Below, one piece after another: positions 20,606-30,913 of a stretch of 64,000 nt of DNA; the first letter of the stretch is position 1, and the number at the start of each line of letters is the position of its first letter. The stretch comes from Erinaceus europaeus. Lineage: Eukaryota > Chordata > Mammalia > Eulipotyphla > Erinaceidae. Location: positions 640,526 through 704,525 of the forward strand of contig NC_080181.1 of the NCBI RefSeq assembly GCF_950295315.1. The letters are read 5' to 3'. The notes beneath the pieces were generated by a model that was given only the letters and a program-made list of their open reading frames with translations, searched no databases and was not told the DNA's origin. The translations under genes and the position numbers were made by a program.

Positions 20606-21589
20606 GGACATGCATGTAGTTCCTAACCCTGGGGACCTTGGAAGGTGTCCCTGAAGGTAGGGATCGTGGATAAGGAAAATTCAAAGAAAGAAGCAGGGCA
20701 TCCCCAGGGTGGGGTGGAGGAATCTCAGTAGACATGGTGTTCCAGGACCCCAGGGAGTGGTGACAAGTACAGGAAGAGCTCCCTGCTCTTGGGGACCAGG
20801 GAAAGCAGGGGCTGGACAAGGGCAGCTGGTGTCAGAGAGTCCTGAGTGGCAGGAACTTGCAAGTCATGGCTCCAGGGTGGCCAGGAATCAGCTGGAAGGC
20901 AAGGGGCCATGGGAATTCCCCCCCCAAGACTGTGTGTGAGCATAGGTACTATTGACTCCACTTCCTTTAGTCACAACAGGCCCTGGGCTATGGCATGCCC
21001 ACTCTCATCCATTTTCATTAACACTAGATCAATTATTCATGTTCAATTTGTGAGAAGTTCGATGTTTAATTTTAAAAGCCCAATGCACTAGTCACGTTTT
21101 AATAAATAATACCCACTAACTATTAAAGATCACTCAAAATGCACGAGCGATTTAACTTTAACTTCACAGTACAAGTTTCGGAACTTCATAAACAGTAATA
21201 GAATTAGGAAATTCAAGGTTTTGGAACATTCACAAGATAATACATTTCCTCCATTCTTCCTTTAGCATTGCCACCCTGGCCTGGGACTCAGCATTCTAAG
21301 GAAGTGGCATCTAGAGTAAGGTGAGCTCAGGAGGCAAAGGTCCATTCTCACACATCCCAGCCCCTGGAGAAGCCCTCGTACTCTCAGAACACATATAAAC
21401 TGCTTCTGTTGTAAAGTATCACAGACCTGTAGGCACTGCCCCTCCAGCACCTATCAGGCCCTTCCCTAGTTTCTCTGATGGTCCCCCATCAGCAGGCTGG
21501 TCTCACATCAGCCTCAGGAGTTGTGGCCACATGTGTGTCAATGATCCTTTTACTACACATGGGGCACAGACACTGTTGCTCATTTCTTC
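20606..21589. other. no recognised feature; AT-rich repeat-poor block
   Basis: The left part is GC-rich. The right part (about 20940-21250) is AT-rich and repeat-free, with a few retained CpG sites (CACGAGCG, TTTCGGAAC, GTTCGATG). It could be conserved noncoding DNA; this is a guess from texture. Confidence 0.35.
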
Positions 21590-21775
21590 TATTCTAGAGT
21601 AGGGGAGGAAGAAAACAGAGAGGAGAAACACCATAGCCCCCCTCCATGGACCTCCCCTGGTCCTGTCCATGGTGCTCCCACGTGGTGCCAGGGCTCAAAC
21701 CCAGGGCCGCATGTGTGGTAACACATGAGCTCTACTGTGTGAGCATAGATGCTCTTCTACCAGCAAGCTGCATCC
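21590..21775 (-). mobile_element. old SINE remnant
   Basis: A GA-rich stretch, GTGGTGCCAGGGCTCAAACCC (box-B-like on the minus strand) and ATGTGTGGTAACACATGAGCTCTAC match the layout of minus-strand SINEs nearby. Confidence 0.5.
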
Positions 21776-21840
21776 ACACCAAATCAAATCTGACAAGCAG
21801 GGAAGGCTGGTCATAGTGGCAGTGCCCTCTGTCGATCCAG

Positions 21841-21859
21841 GCCCCCCCCCCCCCCCCCA
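21841..21859. repeat. C homopolymer run
   Basis: An almost pure run of about 18 C. Runs of this kind are prone to assembly and length error. Confidence 0.85.
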
Positions 21860-23363
21860 TCCAGGGCCCACAAGCTCCTCTCTGCCGAGGGCCAGGAACA
21901 CCTGTTCTCATAGCCCTGTTCTTCATCTGACTTTTCCCTCTGCTTCTCTCTACTACCTTCTTTCCCCATCCACTTTGTGTGCAAAATCCAGATTCCTGGG
22001 AGACCCAGCTCAGTGAGACCCTTTCCTTGTTAACTCCTCTTTGCTTCCTGATCCCACCCACAGGGCCACCACCAGCCCCCAGCTTTCATTTCAACATTAT
22101 CTGAGCCTGATAGTTTGAGTTTGAAATCCCAGTTCTCATAACTTGGTTATCTGTGAATACATCACCAAAATCAAAAAGCGCCCTGCCCTCATTACTAAAC
22201 CTGAGATGATGGCAGTAGCTGTCCTTTGAGGCTGTTGCAAGAATTACAGGTGCAGCCTTTTCTGTGTTTGTAATTGGTAGGATCTCTACCACATCATGGC
22301 AGATCCATCACTGGGGAGCATGACAGCAGGAGGTGAGGGTTGCGGAGGAGGTGCAGCCATACCCTCCTGCACCTCCTTAGGGACAATGCCCCAACTTCAT
22401 TGTCACAGGACCTCACAGGGAGTCACAGAACAGGAAAAGGGAGGGAGATGCTCCCACATCCTGCCTCCTCTCATTTTGTTCTCTGGTCCATTCCTGAGAC
22501 TGAGTTTGGTTGGGCCAGAGAAAAAGTTAGAAGTGTAAGCACCAGCATCCCTATGGGGCAGCCAAGCACTCCTAGCCTTGGGTGAGGTCTGCTTCCTGGC
22601 CACTGGAGACAGCAGGCCACCTGGACCCTCCTGGAGAGGGCATCTGGGAGAGCAGAGCTCCGTGCTGAAGGCCTGCCTTACCCAGATAAGAGAAAAGAGG
22701 AGGCCCACAGGAAGCAGATCCAAGGACCTCTAAATGCTCTCAGCATCTCACAATGGAGCCAGCCTAGGGCCCAGTGCCCTCAGTTACTGCTTTTAGGAAC
22801 AATGACTCTATAGCATCAAGTATATGAGAAGAGAGCATGCACAATGGGCCACTGTGAACACCACTTGTCTGTGGAATACCAGTCTTTCCTGCATAGCCAG
22901 AGGAGACATGAGTTTCAAATCACTCTAAACTATTTTTGCTCTTTCAAACCAACACACAATAGTTTTTAATAGTATAAAAATAGCATCGCGAGGAGGAGGA
23001 ACGAACGATATACCAACTTTCCACTCAAAATGCATGTTTCCAGCATTAGGGATGGTGAACATGATGCCATTGTAGCTGAAACCAGCTCTGGAGATTCTGC
23101 CAGACACATGCTTTGCAGCCATGCAAACAGTGTCCTTCTAAAAACAATATTCATGTCTGAGGCTGGGGGAGAAGAAGCTGCTCTGAAGGATCTTTTCACC
23201 CTTTGTTAGCAACTACCCAGATCATCAGGATGCTGAAGTAATAGCTGTGTGGCCCCCACCCAGCTGGCTGCCAGTCAGGACCTGCATCTCAAAGGGCGCT
23301 CACCCTGAGCACATTTACCTGGGAGAGAAGTGGGACAATGTCACAAGGAGACTAGGCCGCCAG
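21860..23363. other. no recognised feature
   Basis: About 1.5 kb without a recognised repeat. Frames of 60-109 codons have no domain signature. The part at 22900-23200 is repeat-free and keeps the CpG-containing stretch ATCGCGAGGAGGAGGAACGAACGA, which might mark conserved noncoding DNA. Confidence 0.4.
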
Positions 23364-23504
23364 TTCTTCTTCTTCTAGCGTTTGCCCTTCTTCTGTAGCC
23401 AGTCAACAGCGTCAGGTTGAGCCTGATGTAAAGTTTTGAGACCTCCTTTGAATCTGGAGAGGTGGCAGTCACTATGTGGGTCATTGTCTGTAGCCGCAGG
23501 GTAT
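23364..23504 (-). mobile_element. non-LTR retrotransposon of non-L1 type, copy 2 (3' end only)
   Basis: On the minus strand this is the last ~130 bases of the element at 15139-15899, from the zinc-knuckle region through the stop codon (CTA at 23375-23377 is the reverse complement of TAG) to a GAA-type tail. Against copy 1 it shows two 4-base deletions and three substitutions, all three at CpG dinucleotides. The deletions shift the frame. I found no clear target-site duplication. Confidence 0.88.
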
Positions 23505-23547
23505 TAAGCGCAACTCAACTTCTAAAGTTGTCTCAATTGGAAGTTTC

Positions 23548-23706
23548 AATTCAGGCTGGGAAGACAGCATAATGGCTATGCAAAAGACTTCCATGCCTGA
23601 GGCTCCCGATTCAAGTCCCAGATTCCCCAAACCACTGTAAGTCAGAGCTGAGCAGTGCTCTGGTAAAAGATAAAATAAAATAAAATAAAATAAAATAAAA
23701 TAAAAT
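23548..23706 (+). mobile_element. SINE family F4 with (TAAAA)n tail
   Basis: Head GGCTGGGAAGACAGCATAATGG, the diagnostic AGACTTCCATGCCTGAGGC, box-B-like GATTCAAGTCCC, AGCAGTGCTCTGGTAAAAG and a tail of about eight TAAAA units (23668-23706). Confidence 0.75.
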
Positions 23707-23929
23707 GCAGAAGCTTCAGTGTAGTCACACAATGGGGAGGAGCGAGTACAGCTTGAATGTAAGGTCACAGCTCATCAGAGATACAGAAAGCCCTATTCCT
23801 CATAGCCTGGCCCTTCTGAGGACCACTACACTTCACACACTCAGAGCTGCACCTCCACCACCCACAGCAGGTGGCCAGAGTTCCCTGGATGTGCAGCTGA
23901 GAGTCCCCAGTTAGAAAACAGTAGGACAG

Positions 23930-24063
23930 GGTCTGCTGAGATAGCCCGTTTGGATTGTGTACTATGTTGCATGTGTGGAACCCAGGCTTATGCCTGGTTC
24001 TCACCTCATGGAAGGAAGCTTCAGTGCTGTGACATCTCTATCTAAATAAAACAAAACAGAACA
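23930..24063 (+). mobile_element. SINE family F5
   Basis: GGGTCTGCTGAGATAGCCCG, a TGTGGAACCCAGGC box-B-like segment, GGAAGGAAGCTTCAGTGCTG and an AAATAAAACAAAAC tail. Confidence 0.6.
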
Positions 24064-25965
24064 GTAGTATCATGTGATTGGAGACATGTTCAATTGTGCA
24101 GGATTTCAGTCTAGTCATAGGCATCAGAAATAGTACAATAACAATATACCTTAAACTCACCATCAAGATGTCTATTCATTACTTGCGCTTAGCTAAAAGA
24201 GAAAACACAAAGCAGATTCATTGCAGGAAGGAACTTAATGCTTTCCTTGTCATTGTTGTTGAAATAACAGTAACTGATCAGATCATATTAATCCAATTAT
24301 CCAGCACTACAACACCCCCAGAAAGTCTAGATTTCCTCTTCACCATGAAGCTATTCCCCAGCCTCCAGCTCCCCATTTGGAGACTGCACTCTGTTTTCTC
24401 TGCCACCGGGGCTATGTTTGTTTTGTTTTGCTTGCTCACTGGCTCTGTTTACCTCCCACATTTGAGGGAGATAACACAGCTTGTCTTTTTCCATGTGACT
24501 GATTTCCCTCAGCTCACCCATGCTGTTACAGTGGAAGGAGGTCGTGTCTCCTGTAGGTGAGTAGTGCTGACCCTCCACCTGCAGTCCCTGCCTCTCCCAG
24601 GTACTCCAGCCTGGTTGCTTTTGTCTCTACCTATCACCTCCCCCATGGCGTAGGACTTAACCTGGGCAGCAGGCCCTCAAGGCAATGCACACGGTGTTCC
24701 CAGGGAGCTCTTCCCAACCCTTCTCCCACTCTCAGTACTTCTGAAGGAACAGATGTATTAGCAAGCACACCCTCAATTTCCTGTTCTAGAGATCCTCATA
24801 GTCTCTGTTGGGCTCTGGACTCAAGGCAGTGCCCTGGTAGGCTGTCAAATGCACAGTCAGCTTTTCCATGACAGGTTCATTGCTCTGAACTTGGGAGAAG
24901 GAAGGTGCTCTGAGTGCTGGCTTGTTGTTCTTTGCAGAATCTCTATGTAATGATAGCTTCACACTAGTCTCCATTTCTAGTTAATGCTCCTATGGGTGGT
25001 TCTGCTCTTAGAGCTCTCCTGTAGAAGAGCACACCTCCTCAGATATCTCCTAGCAGTTCAAGACTCATCCCACAGCTCTGTTTTGTCTTAATTGCAAGCT
25101 GACCCTATCGTGTTAAATAGAAATTCATGTCCATTATTGTAGCTCAGTCACATTAAGAAAGCAGAGAATTTCCTGAGCAAGAGGCCATTTCTGTAGGGTC
25201 CATCTACTGAAATATTAAGGATGACCAAGAAGTCTGGATGTGCTTGGCTGAACACGTACGCAGCCTGATACAGATGTTTCCAGGCTACAGGCAGCACATG
25301 CTGAAGCTGCTCTTACCTGCCCCATCCAGTCCCAACCCCAAGTGTCCTTGTATTAGAACTGTCCTGTCTATACCACGTGGTGGCTAGCCTGACTAGCCAA
25401 AGGATCAAACTCTCCCCAACCCAGGAATAAGAAGAGATCTCAATTTAGACGCAGGCTGACTATGGAGAAAAGGGATTCACATCACCCCTAAAGCACTCCT
25501 GGAAAGCCACTAGGGTACACGCAACACAGACAGAAAGCCAATCCTGAGGGTGTGCCAGCTGCCTTTGTCTGGCATGCCCCTGGAGCTCCACCATGGCACA
25601 GCACAAAATCTGGAACTCCAACCTACATTTAAGGCCTCACTTCAGTTCTGCTCGACAAAGAACAAAGTGTCAACACCTGAGAGAGACTGATCATTAGGCA
25701 CTAGCCAAGGGAGGTTGCCCAGCTCAGGGACATAAGGGTTATACAAGGCCTTGTGCTGACCAGTGGACTATAGCAATGCAGTGGCCACAGACCCCCCTTT
25801 GGTGTTGTCAGGTCTGGGGACACTGTTGAGAGGGAGGGTCACAGCTACCCTATATCTTCCTGTGGGGAAGTCAGAAGGGACCCACATGGAGTCTTGGTAT
25901 GAGCAGGTAAGGTTGCTCAGGGACCAACTGCTCAGTCTTCCCTGACTCCCCGAGATAACACCCTC
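24064..25965. other. no recognised feature
   Basis: About 1.9 kb without a recognised repeat. The longest frame, 160 codons at 24078-24560, lacks any domain I know and has no splice-site or promoter context to support it. Confidence 0.45.
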
Positions 25966-26431
25966 CCTCTCTGTTGGGTAGTATGCCAGCTCCCCCTGGC
26001 TTCTGCTTAACCAAGCACCAGTATGCCTATATAGGGATTGGTTTGATCCCATTCAAAGCAGTCTATTTACATAAATCACTTTTACATTTACATAAAGCAC
26101 CACACTCCCTCCAGGGCATTGGTGGTTTAGTGGTAGAATTCTCACCTGCTCCGCCCCCTCTCCTTGTCACACCCTGATCCTCTCCTTGTCACACCCTGAT
26201 TTTCACCAGTCACTTTTCTCTCCACCCTCTCTGCGTCGCATCCTGTTCCCACCCTACTGGGCTAGTATATTTATAAGGACAAGATTGTTTGTAGTTTTTA
26301 GTTTAGCTTAGCTTGGTATAGATTGCGCTGCGTCCTGCATGAATAAAGAGATACTGCGTACAACCCAGCCATGAGTCCCAGGTCGTCTGTTACCCACCCG
26401 TGAAGCCAGCCCGGCGAAAACAACACCTCTG
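25966..26431 (+). mobile_element. solo LTR of an endogenous retrovirus (ERV-K-like)
   Basis: The LTR is 25972-26425 (454 bp), starting TGTTGGGTAG and ending AACAACA, so it has TG..CA ends. The flanks CCTCTC (25966-25971) and CCTCTG (26426-26431) are a 6-bp duplication with one mismatch. Six bases is usual for class II (ERV-K-like) proviruses. A TATA-like TATATTTATAAGG lies near 26266 and a polyadenylation signal AATAAA at 26342-26347, which gives a U3-R-U5 order on the plus strand. No internal retroviral sequence adjoins, so it is a solo LTR left by recombination between two LTRs. Confidence 0.78.
26116..26149 (+). other. tRNA-Gly 5'-half-like segment inside the LTR
   Basis: These 34 bases match, with two differences, the 5' part of mammalian tRNA-Gly as I remember it (GCATTGGTGG..AGTGGTAGAA..). 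The match stops inside what would be the anticodon loop, and nothing resembling the 3' half follows. It includes an A-box-like TGGTTTAGTGG. It lies in U3, upstream of the TATA box. It is not a tRNA gene. Confidence 0.75.
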
Positions 26432-28656
26432 TGTCTCCCAAGTGGGGTTTGCGTACCCACAGGCCACTCCAGGAGGCCCCAGGAACACACCTGCCTATCT
26501 GCAAATGCAGGTGACAGGCAGTCTGGGGACTTCCTGGGCATATTCACATGGGCCCATGCCTGCACTGTGTCCCCAGGTGAGAGGGGCCTGCTGGGGAGAC
26601 ACTCCTCTCTCTCCATAGCTGCTCCCAGCTCCCGCACATCTTTCTCAGCAGCCTTCTGAGGGTGTCTCATACCTCTTCACCCCTTGTCTTCCTATCCACC
26701 TTCTGGACTGGGGGCCTGCACCTTCTGCCTCGATGTGGACATGGCAAGCAGAGAGCTAGGGCAGCAAAGAGTTCCTCCATTAGCTCCGGGGAGTGTGACT
26801 GCATTCATGAACTGTTGTGTCTAATTAGGTAGCAGTTTACTGGCTTTTATTGAATGCACTTAGTTAGCCTTCCTCTACTTTTATTAGGTAGTAAATTTGT
26901 TCATTTGGCACAACCTTTTGCTTTCCTGGCTGGGCGTCCTGGCTTAGTAATGGCTTCTCTAAAGCCCATGGATTTACTCATTTACTAATAAATGCTCTTT
27001 CACCTTACTAATTGAAGATCTCCATCATCATTTAAGGGCTAATTTGGGGGAGGTGCCTTCCTGCTTCCTCAGGTCTGGACGCTCAGTAGGAAACAGTGCT
27101 CCACTCATCTGAGAATCGCCAAGGTATCCTGCCTCCAGCCTGTGCTTCATGCTGCAGTGAAGACAAAAGGGAGCTTGGGCTTCACTCTCTCAGGGAGACC
27201 AGGGCACCAGCACCAAGCTCAGGGAGCTGTTATGGGCAGCACCTCCCCCTGGCCCAGGCCCTGAGCTCCGTGCCTCCTCCCAGGGAAGGCTGTGGCCTCC
27301 TCAGTGGCCTTCACAGTGGTCTTCACGGGCCTCTCCAGGCCTGGCCACCTGGTCAGCTGTGAACGTCCTCAAGTGAGGAGGACTGTAGCCCAGGCATCCA
27401 CATCTCAGCATTCCAGGGTGCAGCTCAGAGCAGCTGTCTCCCCAGGCTGAAATGCAGGGAGTTCTGGGTCACTGTCAACATCCCTGCTGCTCCAGGCCCA
27501 GGAGGCTGAGAGGCACAGTCCTAGTGTCTCTTGATGCCAGGGCCTGATGGTCAGATGTTTTTCTTCAGCCATAGGTGACTGTCAGGCATGTATGCTGGGA
27601 TGGATGCCTCACTCTCCCATGTTAGTCTTGCTAAAGTCACAGAAGTGGTGGGAAGGCCAGGTGCTGAGGGCAGTGGGCAATGGGCAGAGCTGAGACTGGT
27701 GGTGGAACTGGGGCCAGGTGCACAGCTCTTCAGGACAGGCAGTAAGTCTGGCCCTGCTTTAGGTGCCAGCACCTGCCAGCAGAGACAGCTGGTTTCCTCG
27801 GCTGTGTTCACTACAGCTTCTGGGGTGGGCACTACTGGTCAGGCGTGTTGACTTCTGAGGGACTGGACATTACTTCAGGAGGCTCAACAGTAGTGAAAAC
27901 AGGTCCACAGTGAGGACACAGTGGCCTCTATCCATGAGGCTCTGGAGAAGGAAAAGGAACTCCAGATGGATTACCTGTGCACCTTCTTCCACCATAAAAT
28001 GCCAGGTGATATGCAAGAGTCGAGTGAGTGCCAGCATTCAAGGAGAGGCCAGTGGAACTCAGACCAAGGCCCAGGAGTCCCCAGCTGCAGAACTGCTTTC
28101 TTCTTTACTAAGTCAGACACGGGGTGGGTGGGTGCTGGGTGCAGGGCTCAAGGGGTGTGGGAAGTGAGGCCAACAGGTAGCTAGCTGTTCTGACCATGGT
28201 CCACTTGGGGACTGGACCCCACTCCTTCCAGAGAAGGCAGAAAGGAGCATGTCTTGGTCACAATACATCCTCACTCCAAACCCTGAAATTACAGCACCAA
28301 GGAGCAACAGACCTGTTTGCCCAGGCTTCAGTCTTGTCTCTGTGTCTCTGGGCTCCTGGGTGAATGAAGGCACAGCTTGGACCCTAGATGGCAGAAGGTC
28401 ACAGGGAAGAAACACATGGGTGTTGGCACCCAGCATGGAAGGAAGAGAACCTTCTGGGCACCTTATTCCCAGGGCAGCCACTTGCATGACTCTCCTGGTG
28501 CTGTTCTAAACAGGTTCCCAGGCTATCACCCTCTCCCCAAGCCAAGAAGCAGGGAGGCTGTGGCACATGTCAGGGTGGGGGGGCAGAGGGGCTGCCAAGT
28601 GTGTAAGCATCCAACTTGGTTTTTGTTGTTGCTATTATTGTTTTTAATAATATAAC
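26432..28656. other. no recognised feature; AT-rich block at 26800-27050
   Basis: No repeat or exon is recognised. The AT-rich block at 26800-27050 contains TAATTAGG, TTACTAATTG and TTTACTAATAAATG motifs of the kind homeodomain proteins bind, and no retroposon. It may be conserved noncoding DNA. The rest holds frames under 125 codons without domains. Confidence 0.35.
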
Positions 28657-28806
28657 TTTTTTTTTAATATGCTTTTTCTCCCTCCTCCCCCCACCCCCAG
28701 AGCATTGTTCATGTCTGGTTTATTGTGGTGCAGGGACTGAACCTGGGACCTCGGAGACTCAGGCATGATAGTCTCTTTGAATAACCACTATGCTAGCTAC
28801 CCCTGC
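28657..28806 (-). mobile_element. SINE family F4
   Basis: A minus-strand copy with CAGAGCATTGTTC, GAACCTGGGACCTCGG, the diagnostic CTCAGGCATGATAGTCTCTTTG and head end AGCTACCCCTGCC. Confidence 0.7.
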
Positions 28807-29010
28807 CTTTTAAAATTATTACTGGATAGAGACAGAGAAAAATTGAGAGGGGAGAGGAGGTAGACATGGAGAGAGACAGAGAAACACCTGTAGCTCTACT
28901 TCACCACTCATGAAGCTTTCCCCCTGCAGGTGGGGACCAGGAGCTTGAACCCAGATCCTTGTGCACTGTAAAGTGTACGCTTAACTAGGTGCACCACCAT
29001 CCAACCCCTG
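28807..29010 (-). mobile_element. F2 SINE
   Basis: A minus-strand copy abutting the F4 SINE: ATTATTACTGGATAGAGACAG, GA-rich body, CCCCCTGCAGGTGGGGACC core, and a head ending GTGCACCACCATCCAACCCC. Confidence 0.85.
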
Positions 29011-29155
29011 TTGTTGTTTTTAAAATTGATTTTATAGAAAAGAAAGAGTGAGAGAACTAGAGTATCACTCAGCACATGTGGTACCAGGGGTCAAAACACA
29101 AGGCCTCGTTCCCTTGAGATCAATACTTTACCCCTGTGCCAACTCCTGGACCCCT
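29011..29155 (-). mobile_element. old SINE remnant
   Basis: Continues in the same orientation after the F2 copy: AAAATTGATTTTATAG tail side, GAGAACTAGAGTATCACTCAG, CAGGGGTCAAAAC and CTGTGCCAACTCCTGGACCCC. Head and body are decayed. Confidence 0.5.
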
Positions 29156-29251
29156 TGGTTCTGAATAAACAAGATTTCAGGGCAATTACTATTAGAATTC
29201 TATGTAAATGTGCCCTTAAGTGAAAGTTATGAAAGGTTAAAGCAAACAGTA

Positions 29252-29378
29252 GTAGCCAGCAAGGTAGAGCAGCGGCAGAGCACCATCCTAGCAAGCATAG
29301 GTTCCTGGGTTTAATCACCAACATTGCACATGCCAGAGAGAGGCTCAGTGCCATCTTTCTCATTAAAACAGATCTTTT
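29252..29378 (+). mobile_element. old SINE remnant
   Basis: GCCAGCAAGGTAGAGCAGCGGCAGAGC, GGGTTTAATCACC, AGAGAGGCTCAGTGCC and an AAAACAG end resemble the older tRNA-like SINEs. Confidence 0.5.
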
Positions 29379-29494
29379 TTAAAATTACATTCCTGCATAT
29401 TGCACATCTCCCAATCCAACCTCCTGTTTTCATGCTTTCTTCCACTAGGGGCACATCTGAAGATAGTAATCTAGCACTGTCCCAATCACCTATG

Positions 29495-29812
29495 ACCCCC
29501 AGCATACCCTGTTCCCCCAGGATGCCCTAGTCCCCAAGGATACCCCAATCCCCCAGGATCCCCCAGTCCCTCCAGGACCTCCCAGTCACCCAGAATAACC
29601 CAGTCTCTCAGGACTCCCCAGTTCCCCCAGGATGCTCCTCATCCCCCAAGATTCTGGAAAACCCCCACCCAGACCACAAGGATACCCTAGTCCTCTCAGA
29701 TGCCTTGGTCTCCTCAGGATGCCTCAGTCTCCCAATCCTTCAGGACCCCCCAACTCAGTCCCTCAGGAAGCCTCAGTTCCCCATGACACCTCATTTCCCA
29801 GGATGTATGCAG
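29495..29812. repeat. degenerate ~20-bp minisatellite
   Basis: Variants of CCCCCAGGATGCCCCAGTCC repeat about sixteen times with many substitutions and length changes. The decay between units suggests an old array no longer homogenised. Confidence 0.7.
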
Positions 29813-30320
29813 AGAGGCCCCAGAATGGATTAGCTTCATATTCATCAAGTTGCTATCTTATTCCTGCATTCCCAGGGGCTGTGTCCTGTCCTGGCCGCTC
29901 CTCTCAGAGGCCAAGGAAAAGTGAACCACAGGGACACACAGTAGGAGGCTAAGGGACTCTCACCACCAGAATTTTCCCAGGAATACAAAATTAAAACAAA
30001 TGAGGCAATTACAGAGTGGCAGAAAAAGTGTATAATTAATCCAAGTTCTCCATCTCCCAGTTTGAGTTATTATCCAAATGGTTAGTTAAATTCAGCTAAT
30101 ATTACTTTTAGATTCAAACCTGAATATATCAATCCTGTAGCATTATTAGAAACCTAACTATTTTTTTTCTTAAAGGTATAACAAATCATTTAATGACTTT
30201 TTAAGAGGAAAATGTAAAGGATTTTTCCAAACTCACTACCTGTGATTGAGCTAAGTAGTAGGAAGTTTATTAGCTCAGAGAAGAAAAAAAAAATCAGATG
30301 ATTTTATTTATTATCTGCTT
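29813..30320. other. no recognised feature
   Basis: AT-rich on the right side. No repeat or exon is recognised. Confidence 0.4.
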
Positions 30321-30541
30321 TATATATGAATTTTCTTTGTTTTATTTTTTTAGAGAGAAATGGAGAGAGGAGGGGAAGACAGAGAGGGGGAGAGAAAGAC
30401 ACCTGCAGACCTGTTTCACTGCCCTGTAGGTGGGGAGCCGGAGCTCGAACCGGGATCCTTACGCTGGTCCTTGGGCTTTGTGCCACATGCGCTTAACCCA
30501 CTGCGCTACAGCCTGACTCCCTATATATGAATTTTCTTTGT
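30321..30541 (-). mobile_element. F1 SINE with 20-bp target duplication
   Basis: A perfect 20-base repeat, TATATATGAATTTTCTTTGT, lies at 30321-30340 and 30522-30541. The element between (30341-30521) is short. It lacks the usual CAA/TAA tail, passing directly from the GA-rich body to a T-rich end, and part of the hairpin segment between CCTGTTTCAC and CTGTAGGTGGGG is missing. A perfect duplication of this length points to a recent insertion. Confidence 0.92.
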
Positions 30542-30658
30542 CTCTACCACATAGGTGGGAAGTTAGGTAGACAGATGAATGGATAGACAGATGACAGAGA
30601 GATAAACATCTACACACAGAGAGACAGAGATATGCTGTGAGTGTTTGTGTGTGTGTTT

Positions 30659-30703
30659 GCATGAGAGAGAGAGAGAGCAAAGAGAGAGAGAGAGAGAGAG
30701 AGA
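30659..30703. repeat. (GA)n microsatellite
   Basis: GA dinucleotides interrupted once by GCAA, preceded by a TG-rich patch at 30635-30657. Confidence 0.9.
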
Positions 30704-30913
30704 GCACATCCACACAGAAGGCACAGTCCTGCTGAGAGCCACTCACCAGGAAGACATGAACCCTTCATAGAAGTTAAGCTGAGCTCCCGCATGTAGCCAG
30801 ACTGTGTGTTTGTGTACACACATCCACGGAGAGGGCACAGTACTGATGAGAGCGGCTCACCAGGAAGATATGAGTGCTCTCTAGAAGTGTAAGCTAAGCT
30901 CCTGCATGTAGCC
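30704..30913 (+). repeat. two-unit tandem duplication, period about 114
   Basis: 30704-30800 and 30818-30913 align from CACATCCAC to GCATGTAGCC, sharing GGCACAGT.CTG.TGAGAGC, CTCACCAGGAAGA.ATGA and AAGCT.AGCTCC.GCATGTAGCC. Scattered substitutions mean it is not recent. Confidence 0.8.

Noticed and set aside
24078..24560. 160-codon plus-strand open frame as a gene
   Set aside because: No recognisable domain. A hydrophobic patch is present but there is no promoter, splice or conservation evidence.
26116..26149. tRNA-Gly gene
   Set aside because: Only the 5' half matches. There is no T arm, B box or 3' acceptor strand, and the segment sits inside an LTR.
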